A program made the translations under genes and the position numbers. From positions 28,084 through 92,083 of the forward strand of contig DATFYM010000083.1 in NCBI GenBank assembly GCA_035315065.1: a DNA stretch of 64,000 nucleotides, given 5' to 3'. The DNA is from DATFYM01 sp035315065 (GTDB lineage Bacteria; Acidobacteriota; Terriglobia; UBA7540). Below the pieces are notes generated by a model. The model was not told the origin of the DNA. It was given only the letters and a program-made list of their open reading frames with translations, and searched no databases. Every line of letters starts with the position of its first letter. Position 1 is the stretch's first letter. Positions 36,954-49,382 of this stretch are shown here, in pieces.

Positions 36954-37298
36954 ATGGAACCGAAATCGGACATCTTTCCCGGCACGCTGGACCTGTTGGT
37001 TCTCAAAACGCTCGAGACCATGGGCCCGCTGCACGGCTACGGTATCGCGCGCCGCATCGAGCAGGTGTCGGAGAACCTTCTGCACATGAACCAGGGCACG
37101 CTTTACCCCGCGCTCTTGCGCCTCGAGCAGAAGGGCTGGATCGCATCGAAGTGGGGAACCTCGGATAACAATCGGCGCGCCAGGTTCTATTCCATCACCA
37201 CCAGGGGCCGCAAGCAGCTCGCCGCCGAGGCTGAGAACTGGGAGCGGATGTCGGCGGTCATCGCCCGGATGCTGGCAGGAGCCGAGAAGCCGGCGTGA
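36954..37298 (+). CDS. PadR family transcriptional regulator
   Basis: A protein of 114 residues. DIFPGTLDLLVLKTLETMGP, LHGYGIARRIEQVS and NQGTLYPALLRLEQKGWIAS form the PadR winged helix, ending in RARFYSITTRGRKQLAAEAE. Acidobacterial PadR proteins of this short type are usually encoded directly before the orphan two-part permeases, as here, and probably repress that operon. The effector is unknown. Its ribosome site AAGGAG is 8 bases upstream of the ATG. Its stop codon runs straight into a GAAGAATTG heptamer block. Confidence 0.92.
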   Translation: MEPKSDIFPGTLDLLVLKTLETMGPLHGYGIARRIEQVSENLLHMNQGTLYPALLRLEQKGWIASKWGTSDNNRRARFYSITTRGRKQLAAEAENWERMSAVIARMLAGAEKPA

Positions 37299-37417
37299 AG
37301 AATTGACGATTGACGATTGCAGATTGACGATTGAAAGAAGCCGCCAGCCTTCCAACGTCAGCCCCCGAGACGGATCGGGTTGTTTGCTGAAAGCTGATGG
37401 CTGACCGCTGAGAGCTT
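37297..37417. repeat. one-armed heptamer blocks behind padR
   Basis: TGAAGAATTGACGATTGACG followed by GATTGCAGATTGACGATTG, then a GCTGAAAGCTGATGGCTGAC run. The complementary arms expected from other copies are missing, which fits a deletion or insertion event at this locus. Confidence 0.8.
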
Positions 37418-37421
37418 GCCT

Positions 37422-37498
37422 ATGACTTGGCTGCGAGAAACCGCGTCACGCTTGGTGACGCTGTTCCGGAAGCGGAGGCTGGAACAGGAGTTGGACGC
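37422..37498 (+). pseudogene. 5' relic of an orphan-permease gene
   Basis: MTWLRETASRLVTLFRKRRL with EQELDA is the beginning of the permease prefix domain seen in the next genes (compare 38268 and 40962). After about 25 codons the similarity stops at GAGTTGGACG and the VapC gene begins on the other strand. It is a truncated gene start left behind PadR. Confidence 0.8.
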
Positions 37499-37511
37499 AC
37501 GAGGAACACGA

Positions 37512-37919
37512 TCAAGGAAGGAGTTCAAAGGCAGGGATATGCTTAGGGCGAACACGCCGGAAATCACGGCGGTCCGTAGTGACCAGAGCTTTGAGCTTCA
37601 GCCGCTCTGCCACGGCCACCAGCGAGGCATCGACCAGGCCCAGAAATTGGTACTCGCCGACCAATTGTGCGCATCGGGCGAAGTCAGCTTGACTGAGATT
37701 TTCCACTGTGATTTCTCCGGCGGCCAGCGAGTCGACGAACTTCTTTTCAATGTGCGGGCCGAGTCGGCTTCGGATCAGATAGGCGGCTTCAGGGATGACG
37801 GTGGAGGGTGTCAGCGGCGTCTGACGCTCCCGCTCGAGAAAATCGCGCATGCGCCGGTGCCAGGCGTCGTCGGCATCCGCCAGCGCATAAAGGGCGCCGG
37901 TATCGAGCAGAAGCGGCAT
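37512..37919 (-). CDS. VapC-type PIN-domain toxin
   Basis: A protein of 135 residues starting MPLLLDTGALYALADADDAW. The four acidic positions of a PIN ribonuclease are visible: Asp in LLLDTGALYAL, Glu in VIPEAAYLI, Asp in LGLVDASLVA and Asp in ALVTTDRRDF. Partner toxins of this class cut RNA, often initiator tRNA or rRNA. Its ATG overlaps the stop of the antitoxin gene upstream (TGATG), so the pair is one operon. It lies between two copies of a permease 5' end. Confidence 0.88.
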   Translation of the reverse strand: MPLLLDTGALYALADADDAWHRRMRDFLERERQTPLTPSTVIPEAAYLIRSRLGPHIEKKFVDSLAAGEITVENLSQADFARCAQLVGEYQFLGLVDASLVAVAERLKLKALVTTDRRDFRRVRPKHIPAFELLP

Positions 37920-38185
37920 CAGCCCCGCCTTCGGCGCCGGCTCTTGGCTCCGTGGGGGAGCAAGTCGTGCCAGAGGAGATTCTCGTGATGTTCCGAGATG
38001 CCTTTCTGTCCACTGTGGCCTCGACCGAGGAACCCCAGCGCGGGATAGCCCTCGCTTTTCTGCTGTTGCAAATAGAGTGCGAAGGACTCCCGCATCAACG
38101 CGGAAAGAGGGACTCCTTTGCGACGCGCCAGGGTGTGAAGCTCGTGGTCGAGCTCTTCGTCGATGAAGACTGTGGTTCGTTTCAT
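37919..38185 (-). CDS. ribbon-helix-helix antitoxin of the VapBC pair
   Basis: 88 residues from ATG 38185 (MKRTTVFIDEELDHELHTLA); the frame is open further upstream but those codons overlap the permease sequence on the other strand. The N-terminal strand and two helices are a ribbon-helix-helix DNA-binding unit; the basic C-terminus should cover the toxin. The stop overlaps the toxin start. Confidence 0.82.
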   Translation of the reverse strand: MKRTTVFIDEELDHELHTLARRKGVPLSALMRESFALYLQQQKSEGYPALGFLGRGHSGQKGISEHHENLLWHDLLPHGAKSRRRRRG

Positions 38186-38267
38186 ATGACATATTCTAGC
38201 ATACATCCGGCACGGCACAAGCGGCTGACTGCAAGCTGACTGGGGAACGGACGATCGGCTAGCTGAA

Positions 38268-40928
38268 ATGACATGTCTGAGAACAGTGGCCTCACGCTTC
38301 GTCGCGCTGTTCCGGAAGGGGCGGCTGGAAGAGGAGTTGGACGAAGAATTGGGCACCCACCTGGAGATGCTGGCGGAGGAGAACGTGCGCCGGGGCATGT
38401 CGCCAGAAGAGGCGCGGTAGGCCGCGCGGCGGAGTTTTGGCGGCGTCGAGCAGGTGAAGGAAGAATATCGCGAGAAAAGGGGATTGCCCATGATGGACAC
38501 ATTGACTCAGGATTTTCGCTCTGGCCTCAGCCAGTTGCGCCGGAATCCCGTATTCGCGGCGGTGGCTATTCTGACCCTGGCCCTGGGCATCGGCGCGAAT
38601 ACAGCCATATTCAGCGCGGTGTACGCCGTGCTTTTGAAGCCGCTGCCCTTTGCCAGTCCGGGTCAATTGCTCAGGGTTTTCGAAGCGAACCAGGCGGCGG
38701 GCATAGGGGGGAATGGCTGCTCCTACTCTGAGTTCCTGGAGTGGCGGAGGCAGAATCACGTCTTCAGTGGAATGGCCGCGGTTAACGGGCACGAACTCAC
38801 GCTGACCGGCCAGGGCGAACCCATGGCGGTACGGGTAGGAGACGTGACGGCAGACTTTTTCTCGGTTCTGGGCGTTGCGTCTCTGCTGGGCCGCACCTTC
38901 TTGCCCGAGGACGGCGAGCAGGGTGCCGCCCCGGTCGCGGTGATCAGCGAGGGATTGTGGCGGAGCCGTTTCGGCGCGGACCCTGACCTGATCGGGACGA
39001 CCATCGAGCTGGACAAGCGGTCTTTCACGGTGGTGGGAGTGATGCCACGCAATTTTCGATTCGAGCTCGACGGCCGTGGGGGGGAGCTTTGGATCCAGCT
39101 TGCTCAAGACCCTCTGTTCGGCCCCTTCACCAGGCGCCCGGGCGGCCATTTCTTTACCGCCATCGCGCGGCTGAAGCCGGGAGTATCCGCGGCGCAGGCC
39201 CAGGCGGAAATGGATGCACTCGGCCCCCGGCTGGCCCAACAGTATCGGCCAGGGGATGACGGGTGGGCGATCCGTACTGCATCTCTTAGAGAGGCCATGA
39301 CCGGCGACGCTTCGGCCCCGCTCCTCGTGTTGCTGGCCGCGGTCGGGCTGGTGCTCTTGATCGCGTGCGCCAATGTGGCCAATCTCCTTCTGGCACGCGC
39401 AACTTCCCGCGCCAAAGAGTTCGCCGTAAGGGCGGCCCTGGGCGCAGGACGGACCCGAATCCTGCGCCAATTGCTCACCGAGAGCGCTGTGCTCGGTCTG
39501 CTCGGTGCTGCCGTTGGCATCGCTCTGGCTTTCTGGGGCGTTCGAGGGCTGAGCGGGCTGCTGCCGCCGACCTTTCCTCGCGGGGAGTCCATTCGAGTGG
39601 ATGGGTCGGTGCTGGCATTTGCCCTACTGCTTTCACTCGGGGCCAGCCTGCTGTTCGGAGTGGCTCCGGCGCTATTCGCCGCCGATCCCCGTCTTCAGAC
39701 CACCCTCCAGGAAAGCGCCGGGCGCCCGGGCGAAGGAAGGGGACGCCGGCGGGCGCGGAATTTTCTGGTCGTAACGGAAGTGGCGCTGGCGATGGTGCTG
39801 CTGGTGGGCGCGGGCTTGCTCATGCGCAGCTTCGCGGCGCTCATGTCGGTCAATCCCGGCTTCGAGACCCGGCGGATGTTGAAAGCCGAAGTGTCACTGC
39901 CCCAATTTCAATATTCGATGCCGCAGCAGTGGGTCGACTTTTCGAACGAACTCCTGTCACGAATCCAGGCCCAGCCTGACTTGCGGGATGCGGCCGTGGC
40001 TGTTCCGTTGCCGCTGGCTGACCAAAGCGCGAATCTGGCTTTCCGGATTGCAAACGCCCCTGCCTTGCCCGCCGGCAGGATCAGCACCGCCGACTACGTT
40101 TCGGTAAGTCCGAACTACTTCCACGTGGTGGGCATTCCCCTCCTGCGCGGGCGCTACTTCAGCCGGCAGGACGCCATGTCAACGCCGCGAGTTGCGATCA
40201 TCAGCGAAGCGCTGGCGCGGCGTTACTTCCCCCATCAAGATCCGCTCGGCCGGCAGCTCATCTTCGGGTTTCCGCCGGATAGTAACGTGAAACGCGAGAT
40301 CGTCGGGATCGTCGGGGACGTGCGGGACACGGCGCTCAATCAGATGCCTGGCCCGATGATGTACGTACCGTTTGCGCAAGCTCCATTTTGGGGCGTAGTC
40401 CTGGTGGTCAAGACCTCGTCGAGCGCCGACGCGGTGGCCCACGCGATCCGGCAAAAGGCCCACGAGGTTGATCGAGACCTGCCCGTGACCGACATCCAGT
40501 GGATGTCGGAGGCCGTCGACGCCTCGCTTGGCCAGGCCCGCCTTCGTACCTGGCTGCTCGGTCTCTTCGGCGCCATGGCGTTGACCCTGGCCGCAGCGGG
40601 AATATTCGGCGTGATCTCGTATTCGGTCTCGCGCCGGACTCACGAATTTGGCATCCGCGCGGCGCTCGGAGCGAGCGAGCAAGAGATCTTGCGGCTCGTG
40701 CTGGGAGAAGCGCTAGGTCTTGCCCTCGCCGGCGTGGGAGCTGGAATCGTCGCGGCGCTGGGCCTGACTCGACTGATCTCGAGCCTGCTGTACGGCGTTC
40801 GCCCCAGTGATCCGGCGACCCTGATTGTGTTGCCCCTCCTGCTCACGGGCACCGCATTGCTTGCAGCGTATCTTCCCGCGCGCCGGGCCACCCAGGTGGA
40901 TCCCATGGCGGCGTTGCGGCATGAGTAG
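38268..40928 (+). pseudogene. orphan ABC-type permease with an in-frame amber codon after its prefix domain
   Basis: The frame opens at ATG 38268 with TVASRFVALFRKGRLEEELD and continues as a normal prefix domain up to GMSPEEAR, where TAG (38418-38420) stands in place of the Tyr codon of the paralogues (EARYAA). Beyond it the same frame is open to 40928. Translation can restart at ATG 38490 after AAAAGGGG, giving 812 residues that start like the prefix-less permease at 53772. The rest is intact: helix 1 (VFAAVAILTLALGIGANTAI), a large periplasmic domain, three helices (VLLIACANVANLLLARATSR), a second periplasmic domain, and the final FtsX helices ending RRATQVDPMAALRHE. The family has no ATPase of its own. 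Confidence 0.85.
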
Positions 40929-40961
40929 CAGTGACGAGTGACAAGTGGCGAGTGACGAGAC
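40929..40961. repeat. GTGACAA heptamers between permease genes, copy 1
   Basis: GTGACGAGTGACAAGTGGCG words fill the 33-base gap between two permease genes. The same sequence recurs at 43947-43979 with one change. Confidence 0.85.
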
Positions 40962-43946
<2,985 letters not shown>

Positions 43947-43979
43947 CAGTGACGAGTGACAAGTGACGAGTGACGAGAC
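43947..43979. repeat. GTGACAA heptamers between permease genes, copy 2
   Basis: Same as 40929-40961 with a single base change; it forms the left edge of a 125-base near-identical block that continues into both genes. Confidence 0.85.
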
Positions 43980-46673
43980 ATGAGTCGCATTCGAGTTTTG
44001 GCATCGCGGCTTGCCGGCCTGTTCAAAAAACACCGGCTCGACGAAGAAGTGGACGAAGAACTGCGCGCCCACCTGGAGATGCTGGCGGAGGAGAACGTGC
44101 GCAAAGGGATGTCGCCCGATGAGGCGCGGTACGCCGCGCGACGCGAATTTGGTGGGGTGGAGCAGACCAAGGAAGCTTATCGCGATCGACGGGGGTGGCC
44201 GATGCTGGATGCTCTCTTTCAGGACGTGCGTTATGGCCTGCGCATGCTGGCAAAGAATCCGGGATTCACCCTGGTGGCGGTATTGACGCTGGCGCTTGGG
44301 ATTGGCGCCAACTCGACGATGTTCAGCTTGGTCGACGTGGTGCTGCTGCGGATGCTGCCGGTCGAGAGGCCTCACGAACTTGTGCTGCTCGATACCCTCG
44401 ACGAGCACAACCAGTCCTACGGCTTCTCCTATCCGCTCTTCGAGTCTGCCCGCGATCACAACCAGACCCTGGCCGGAATCTTCGCGTTCGCCGACGGTGC
44501 CATGAATGTGAGCGTGGACGGCGAGGCGGAGCTCGCACCGGGCGGCGGCCAGTATGTGTCCGCCGGTTATTTTTCGACCCTGGGGGTGCGAGCGTTGGTA
44601 GGGCGGACCTTTACCGCCGAGGATGACCAGGTTTCGGCGCCGCACGCCGTGGCAGTGATCAGCTACGGTTATTGGAAGCGCCGCTTCGGACGTGATCCCG
44701 CCGCAGTGGGAAAAACGATCTACCTCAACGGTTATCCGTTCACCGTCATCGGCGTAACTCCTGCGCGCTTCTCCGGTATCTCGGCTGGCCATGCTTCTGA
44801 TGTAACCGTGCCGCTCACGATGTTTCCACAACTCAACCGGGGCTATGAGAACACTTGGCTCAGGAGTCGTGGCGCCTGGTGGCTCGCCGTCATGGCACGA
44901 GTCAAGCCGGGGGTGAGTAGGGCACAAGCGACAGCCGACTTGAACGTTGCTCTTCAGCAGTACCTGGCGGAAGACAACTCGCAGAAAGGCTGGAGCATGA
45001 GATTCGAATTGGAGCCCGGCGCCTGGGGATCCTCGCCCCGGAGCAAACCGGAAGCCTGGAAGAGGTTGAGCATCTTGATGGCGCTGGTAGGACTCGTGTT
45101 GCTGATCGCCTGCGCCAACATCGCCAACCTGCTGCTGGCGCGCGGCGCGGCGCGGCAGAAGGAAATCGCGCTCAGGCTGTCCATTGGAGCGGGGCGCTGC
45201 CGGCTCATCCGGCAATTGCTCACCGAGAGTCTGCTGCTCGCCGTGTTCGGAGGCGCAGCCGGCCTGCTTTTGGCGCTTTGGGGGACACAGGTGCTAGTCA
45301 AGCTCCTGGCCCAGAGTGGGGGGCCCGATATTGGACCTGTCCCCGGATGCTCGGGTCCTTGGGTTCACTGCCGCTGTTTCGCTCAGCACTGGCGTGCTGT
45401 TCGGCCTGTTGCCGGCCTTTCGAGCGACGCGAATCGAGCTGACGGCTGCGCTCAAAGAAGGCGGCCGACAATGGAACGTGAATCCCATACGGAATCGGTT
45501 GCGTAGCGCGCTTGTCGTGTCGCAGATCGCGCTGTCGCTGGTCCTACTGGCGGTCGCGGCTCTGTTCACGCGGAGTCTCGAGATTCTGCTCAGGGTAGAC
45601 CCCGGATTCCGCCCGGAGCGCGTGCTGGTGCTGTCGGTCGACCCCACATTGATCGGCTACGAAGGCGCGCGCCTGAACAAACTCTACAGCAGCCTGCTGG
45701 AAAGGCTGGAAGCTACCCCCGGAGTTCTTTCGGCCAGCGCGTCGCACTGGGGCCTGCTGCAGCGCGGCGGTTGGCAGAATCACGTCGAGGTTCCCGGCTA
45801 TATTCCCCGGCCAGGAGAGGAGGTGGAAGCCAACTTCAACCCGGTCGGCGCGCACTTCTTCGGGACCGCCGGCATCCCGATTCTGCTTGGGCGTGATTTC
45901 GGCTCGCGGGATGGCGAGAGTGCTCCGAAGGTCGCCATCGTTAACGAAGCCTTCGCGCGAGGTTTCTTCAGTGGAGCGAACCCGCTGGGCCGAACCATCG
46001 GCCTCGGGGTAAATCACTACCTGGGGCAGTTCGAAATCGTCGGCGTGGTCAAGGACTCAAAGCAGAACCGGTTGAACGAGCGTTCGGTGCGCGTCGTGTA
46101 CTTCCCTTTCCTTCAGATGCCGCCGACGCTGATGGGCCCGATGTCGCTGGAGGTCCGCACGGCTGCTGATCCCGCCGCGATCACCCGCACGGTCCGAAAG
46201 GAACTCCTGGTGGTTGAAAAGAACCTTCCCATCTACGGCGTCAAACCACTGACCCAGCAGGTGCGGGATTCGCTGGTCGATCAGCGGATGGCGGCGGGCT
46301 CACCACGTTGTTCGGCTTGCTCGCGCTGCTCCTTGCGGCCGTAGGCCTTTACGGGGTGATGTCTTACTCCGTGGCGCGCAGAACCAATGAGATCGGAGTT
46401 CGCATGGCTTTGGGAGCGCAGCGCGGCGATGTGACTCGGCTCGTGCTGCGAGACACGATGGCTCTTGTCTCAGTCGGGATAGTCTTTGGTTTGGCCGGGG
46501 CGCTGGCAGCCGGACGCGTGGTTTCAAGTCTTCTCTACGGGCTGGCGCCCGCAGACCACGTCGCCATGTTGACCGCGACCCTGGTTTTGGCTGCCGTCGC
46601 CGCTCTCGCGGGCTACCTTCCGGCGCGACAGGCCACGAAAGTCGATCCCATGGTGGCGCTGCGATACGAGTGA
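43980..46673 (+). pseudogene. orphan ABC-type permease with two compensating frameshifts
   Basis: The full permease can be read only by changing frame twice. From 43980 it is normal through the prefix (EARYAARREFGGVEQTKEAY), helix 1 and the FtsX helices to KLLAQSGG. One extra base near a six-G run (45318-45324) then moves the frame, and GGPILDLSPDARVLGFTAAV continues in the next frame to DQRMAA at about 46295. A missing base there restores the first frame for LFGLLALLLAAVGLYGVMSY to VDPMVALRYE at 46673. As written the product stops at 45506 after 508 residues. The changes look recent, since everything else is intact. A sequencing or assembly error at the G run is also possible. Confidence 0.85.
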
Positions 46674-46712
46674 AGGCTTCAGTGGCTACCCGCTTCCGTA
46701 CGCCTACCCCCC

Positions 46713-46744
46713 AAGCCCGTTATTGGGGTGCACATAATGGGCTT
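46713..46744. terminator. hairpin after the permease operon
   Basis: AAGCCCGTTAT, a 10-base loop, then ATAATGGGCTT, an 11-base stem with one mismatch, about 40 bases after the last permease stop. There is no T run, so it may be only a processing or stability signal. Confidence 0.5.
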
Positions 46745-46804
46745 CGCCAAAGAGGGGAACGGGGGTAGAATTAATAGGGTCGCAACCTTAGAAGGAGCCG
46801 CCTC

Positions 46805-47005
46805 ATGAGCGAAATTGAGCAACTCGCGCAAAGGATCGAGAACCTGTCGCCGCAGGATCTCGCGAAGTTCCGGGCCTGGTTTGTGGAGTTCGATGGACGC
46901 CTTTGGGACGCCCAGATCGAGGCAGACGCCAAGGCGGGCAAGTTGGATGGCCTCATCAACGAAGCTCTTGCCGACTACAAGGCTGGAAAGGCTCGGGAGC
47001 TCTGA
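46805..47005 (+). CDS. small antitoxin-like protein, orphan
   Basis: 66 residues with AAGGAG seven bases before the ATG. MSEIEQLAQRIENLSPQDLA and KFRAWFVEFDGRLWDAQIEA match a small family that is usually followed by a RelE/ParE-type toxin gene. No such toxin is found in the next 230 bases, so either the partner is lost or the protein acts alone. Confidence 0.7.
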   Translation: MSEIEQLAQRIENLSPQDLAKFRAWFVEFDGRLWDAQIEADAKAGKLDGLINEALADYKAGKAREL

Positions 47006-47229
47006 CCTGGGCTCGGGTCGCGAAAAAGATTGACAAACCGGCCTACTAAAGACAGATTATACCGCTCCACGACGTCGAGCAACTGCTTAACTTGTTGGTA
47101 GGGCTTCGCCTTCTCACACGTCCTGCAGATTCGCGAGCTGCCGTACGCCTGGGTGAGCGAAGATGTGATGGCTCCCGCTCACCCTGGAAAGATGAAATCC
47201 GAAGGCGCCCGCCAGCGCTCAGGTCTCTC
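47006..47229. other. short gap with no gene seen
   Basis: About 220 bases where a toxin partner for the preceding antitoxin would be expected; no open frame with toxin-like sequence was found on either strand. Confidence 0.5.
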
Positions 47230-47452
47230 CTAGGTTTTCAAGAATTCGGAAACGTCAATGCCGGCTTCGCGCAAGACGGCGCACTGTGCCCTCTGCCATA
47301 TCGCGCGCGTGGTGGGGAAGGGTGACCTTGCGGCCCGTGACAGTGTTCCGCCAGATTTCGTGACTACCTGGACCGGGGCGGTCAAAGGCGAAGCCCAAGG
47401 CGCGCAGCTTGCGGGCCACCTCGCGATACTTGAACCCCGCGAGGCGACCCAT
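47230..47452 (-). pseudogene. hicA: HicA-type toxin with C-terminal frameshift
   Basis: MGRLAGFKYREVARKLRALG and GSHEIWRNTVTGRKVTLPHH are the HicA double-stranded RNA-binding core with its active His. After EGTVRR the frame breaks: as written the product ends at 47255 with LARSRH. Reading one frame over gives LREAGIDVSEFLKT and a stop at 47230, the normal HicA ending, so an isoleucine codon has probably lost two bases. HicA cuts mRNA; loss of the last helix may lower or abolish activity. Its ATG overlaps the hicB stop (TAATG). Confidence 0.82.
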
Positions 47453-47733
47453 TAGCTGACGCCCACAGGCACCACGAAGTCGCGCCGGATGGGGTGCGGT
47501 TTTTTGAATGCGGGAGGAAGGGGGTCACCGTGATCGAGGCAGGACTCAACGATTCTCCGCGCCAGTCCCTGGGCAATCTCCACCGCTTCCGTGACGCTTC
47601 GCCCCTCGGCGACCAAGCCGGGAACATCGGGGCTCGTGGCCACGTAGCCGCCTTCCTCGAGCGATTCAATGCGCAACCGAATCGGAACTTCGTCCACCGG
47701 CGCGACCCTTTCCTGACGCTTTGCCTTTGGCAT
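47452..47733 (-). CDS. hicB: HicB-type antitoxin
   Basis: 93 residues from ATG 47733, with GAGGAG upstream; an upstream Met at 47769 is less likely. RLRIESLEEGGYVATSPDVP and GLVAEGRSVTEAVEIAQGLA form the partial RNase H fold of HicB. It should bind and inhibit the HicA encoded immediately downstream. The C-terminal DNA-binding part is short. Confidence 0.85.
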   Translation of the reverse strand: MPKAKRQERVAPVDEVPIRLRIESLEEGGYVATSPDVPGLVAEGRSVTEAVEIAQGLARRIVESCLDHGDPLPPAFKKPHPIRRDFVVPVGVS

Positions 47734-47966
47734 GGTTTGGCTCCTCACCGACGGCTCCAATTCTAACACACGCCGGCACCGCCACCGGCCACCGGACGAT
47801 TGATCTCGGTGAATGTTCGCGTAAGACGTGACCCCGACGTCCGCGAGGCCTCGCGCCGTAGACCGTTACAAAAGCAGCGATCGTGGCTACCGGCTCGCTC
47901 GTCCACGGGCAGGAGTAAGAAGACCGCAGTCCGTAGGGGTACAATAGGGTCGGAGGTTGTGAAGCG

Positions 47967-48158
47967 ATGCGGGGTTACGAATTCACGGCGGTGATCGAAA
48001 GGGACGAGGATGGCCGGTTTGTGGCCATTTGTCCTGTCCTCCAGGGTTGCTACACCGAGGGGGAGACCGAGGAAGAGGCACGCCAACTCATCGAGGACGC
48101 CATCCGGCTGCATGTCGAGAGCCGAATTGCGCGGGATGAGCCAAGTGGGCTCCCATAA
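47967..48158 (+). CDS. HicB-like antitoxin, partner decayed
   Basis: 63 residues with GGAGG upstream. MRGYEFTAVIERDEDGRFVA and ICPVLQGCYTEGETEEEARQ are the HicB fold. In the next frame over, the DNA just after the stop reads HKVRVAV and TGA, the usual ending of such proteins, so the 3' end is probably frameshifted. That TGA overlaps an ATG that begins a broken hicA. Confidence 0.72.
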   Translation: MRGYEFTAVIERDEDGRFVAICPVLQGCYTEGETEEEARQLIEDAIRLHVESRIARDEPSGLP

Positions 48159-48173
48159 GGTGCGGGTCGCGGT

Positions 48174-48290
48174 ATGACCCCGAAGCCTCCTTCGTTCAAT
48201 TCCCGGCGGTGATTTCCATCCTGAAGAGGCCGGCTTCAGAACTTGTAAGATTCGAAACTGTACCCGGTGGGTGGAGGGAATGGAGTTTGA
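48174..48290 (+). pseudogene. relic of a hicA toxin gene
   Basis: ATG 48174 starts MTPKPPSFNSRR and then meets TGA. One frame over, VISILKRPASELVRF follows, matching the HicA start (GREVISILKKAGFELVR type). Later the similarity is lost. It is a decayed toxin whose antitoxin at 47967 remains. Confidence 0.6.
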
Positions 48291-48451
48291 GCTTGCTGGC
48301 CCCCGTAGCTGGCGTGGAAGTCATCGTCGCGGGGTGTTTGGTCGCATTGCGGGTTGAGGGTCACCTATCCGACCCGTGGTCCTTCGTTTGTTGGCAGCCG
48401 GTTCTCGAAACGCGTGCTTGCATGTAGATACAAAAAGCGATACGATTACGG

Positions 48452-48730
48452 ATGAGATACGGATGGGACAAAGCGAAGAACCGTAGCAACTTCGCCAAGC
48501 ACGGTCTGGCTTTTGAGGACGCCGAACAGGTATTTGCCGGACCTTGTGTCACCTTCGAGGACGACCGTTTCGATTATGGAGAGGAACGGCTGATCACTTT
48601 GGGCTTCCTCGCCGGACGCCTGGTCATGATAGCCCATGCGCCGCGCGGCGAGACCACCCGCATCATCTCCATGAGGAAGGCGAACGGACGTGAGCAGGAA
48701 ATCTATCAAAAGCGACTTGGCACGGATTGA
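48452..48730 (+). CDS. brnT: BrnT-type ribonuclease toxin
   Basis: A protein of 92 residues. YGWDKAKNRSNFAKHGLAFE is the BrnT signature (DxxKxxxNxxKHG), with the catalytic region ERLITLGFLAGRLVMIAHAP and ISMRKANGREQEIY after it. BrnT is a RelE-fold toxin. It overlaps the antitoxin gene by about 40 bases. Confidence 0.92.
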   Translation: MRYGWDKAKNRSNFAKHGLAFEDAEQVFAGPCVTFEDDRFDYGEERLITLGFLAGRLVMIAHAPRGETTRIISMRKANGREQEIYQKRLGTD

Positions 48731-48968
48731 CCGGATGACCGATGCCGACATCAACTATTCCGACATTCCGCCTCTCGGCAAAGCCTTCTTTAGGAAGGCA
48801 ACGACGGCTTGGCCTCCAGCCAAAAAGCAACTCAGCATTCGCCTCGACGCAGACGTGCTGGAATGGCTCAGGGCCCAAGGCAGGGGTTACCAGACGCGTA
48901 TCAACCGCATTTTGCGTGCTGCCATGGAAGGCCAGCCCCCGCGCCGCCCACGTCCTGCAACACGCTAG
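48690..48968 (+). CDS. brnA: BrnA-type antitoxin
   Basis: 92 residues from GTG 48690, or about 76 from ATG 48738 (MTDADINYSDIPPL). QLSIRLDADVLEWLRAQGRG followed by YQTRINRILRAAM is the ribbon-helix-helix domain. It completes an intact BrnTA module, which normally represses its own promoter. Confidence 0.9.
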   Translation: MSRKSIKSDLARIDRMTDADINYSDIPPLGKAFFRKATTAWPPAKKQLSIRLDADVLEWLRAQGRGYQTRINRILRAAMEGQPPRRPRPATR

Positions 48969-49007
48969 CCAAAGGGACATGAAAATCAAGCGCTACCTGG
49001 ACGAATC

Positions 49008-49244
49008 ATGAAAACACCAACTAAACCATTCGCGCTTTGCGTAGACAATACCGACTATCAGGTGTCGCTCATTCCTGGCAAGGTTTACCGGATTCTTCCC
49101 GACCCGGTGGCGGCCAAGGATGATCTGCTGCGAATTGTCGACGAGAGTGGCGAGGATTATCTCTATCACAAAGATTATTTCTTGTTTGTGGACTTTCCGC
49201 CGAGGGTGGAGAAAAGGATTCTCGCATTGCAGGACGTTGCCTAA
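49008..49244 (+). CDS. small conserved protein of unknown function
   Basis: 78 residues: NTDYQVSLIPGKVYRILPDP and DDLLRIVDESGEDYLYHKDY, an apparently all-beta, acidic protein. A ten-codon frame at 48979 (MKIKRYLDES, stop) overlaps its ATG as ATGA and could couple translation. No known domain. Proteins like this are often found near mobile or toxin-antitoxin loci. Confidence 0.6.
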   Translation: MKTPTKPFALCVDNTDYQVSLIPGKVYRILPDPVAAKDDLLRIVDESGEDYLYHKDYFLFVDFPPRVEKRILALQDVA

Positions 49245-49382
49245 TGAGCCGATTCCCTTGCGCGGTGAAAGGGCCGTTAACGACGCCTTTGACTTTAGTG
49301 ATCAGGTGCGCGAGGTGGGAAGCCACGAGCGCAGAGATTCCGGTTCGAAAGGCGCCTGAGCTTCTGTGACCAGGAGGTAGCC

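Noticed and set aside
38418..38420. TAG read as an amino acid
   Set aside because: Unlike the TGA in fdnG it has no recoding element beside it, and TAG serves as a normal stop elsewhere in the window (for example at the end of the propeller gene at 27786).
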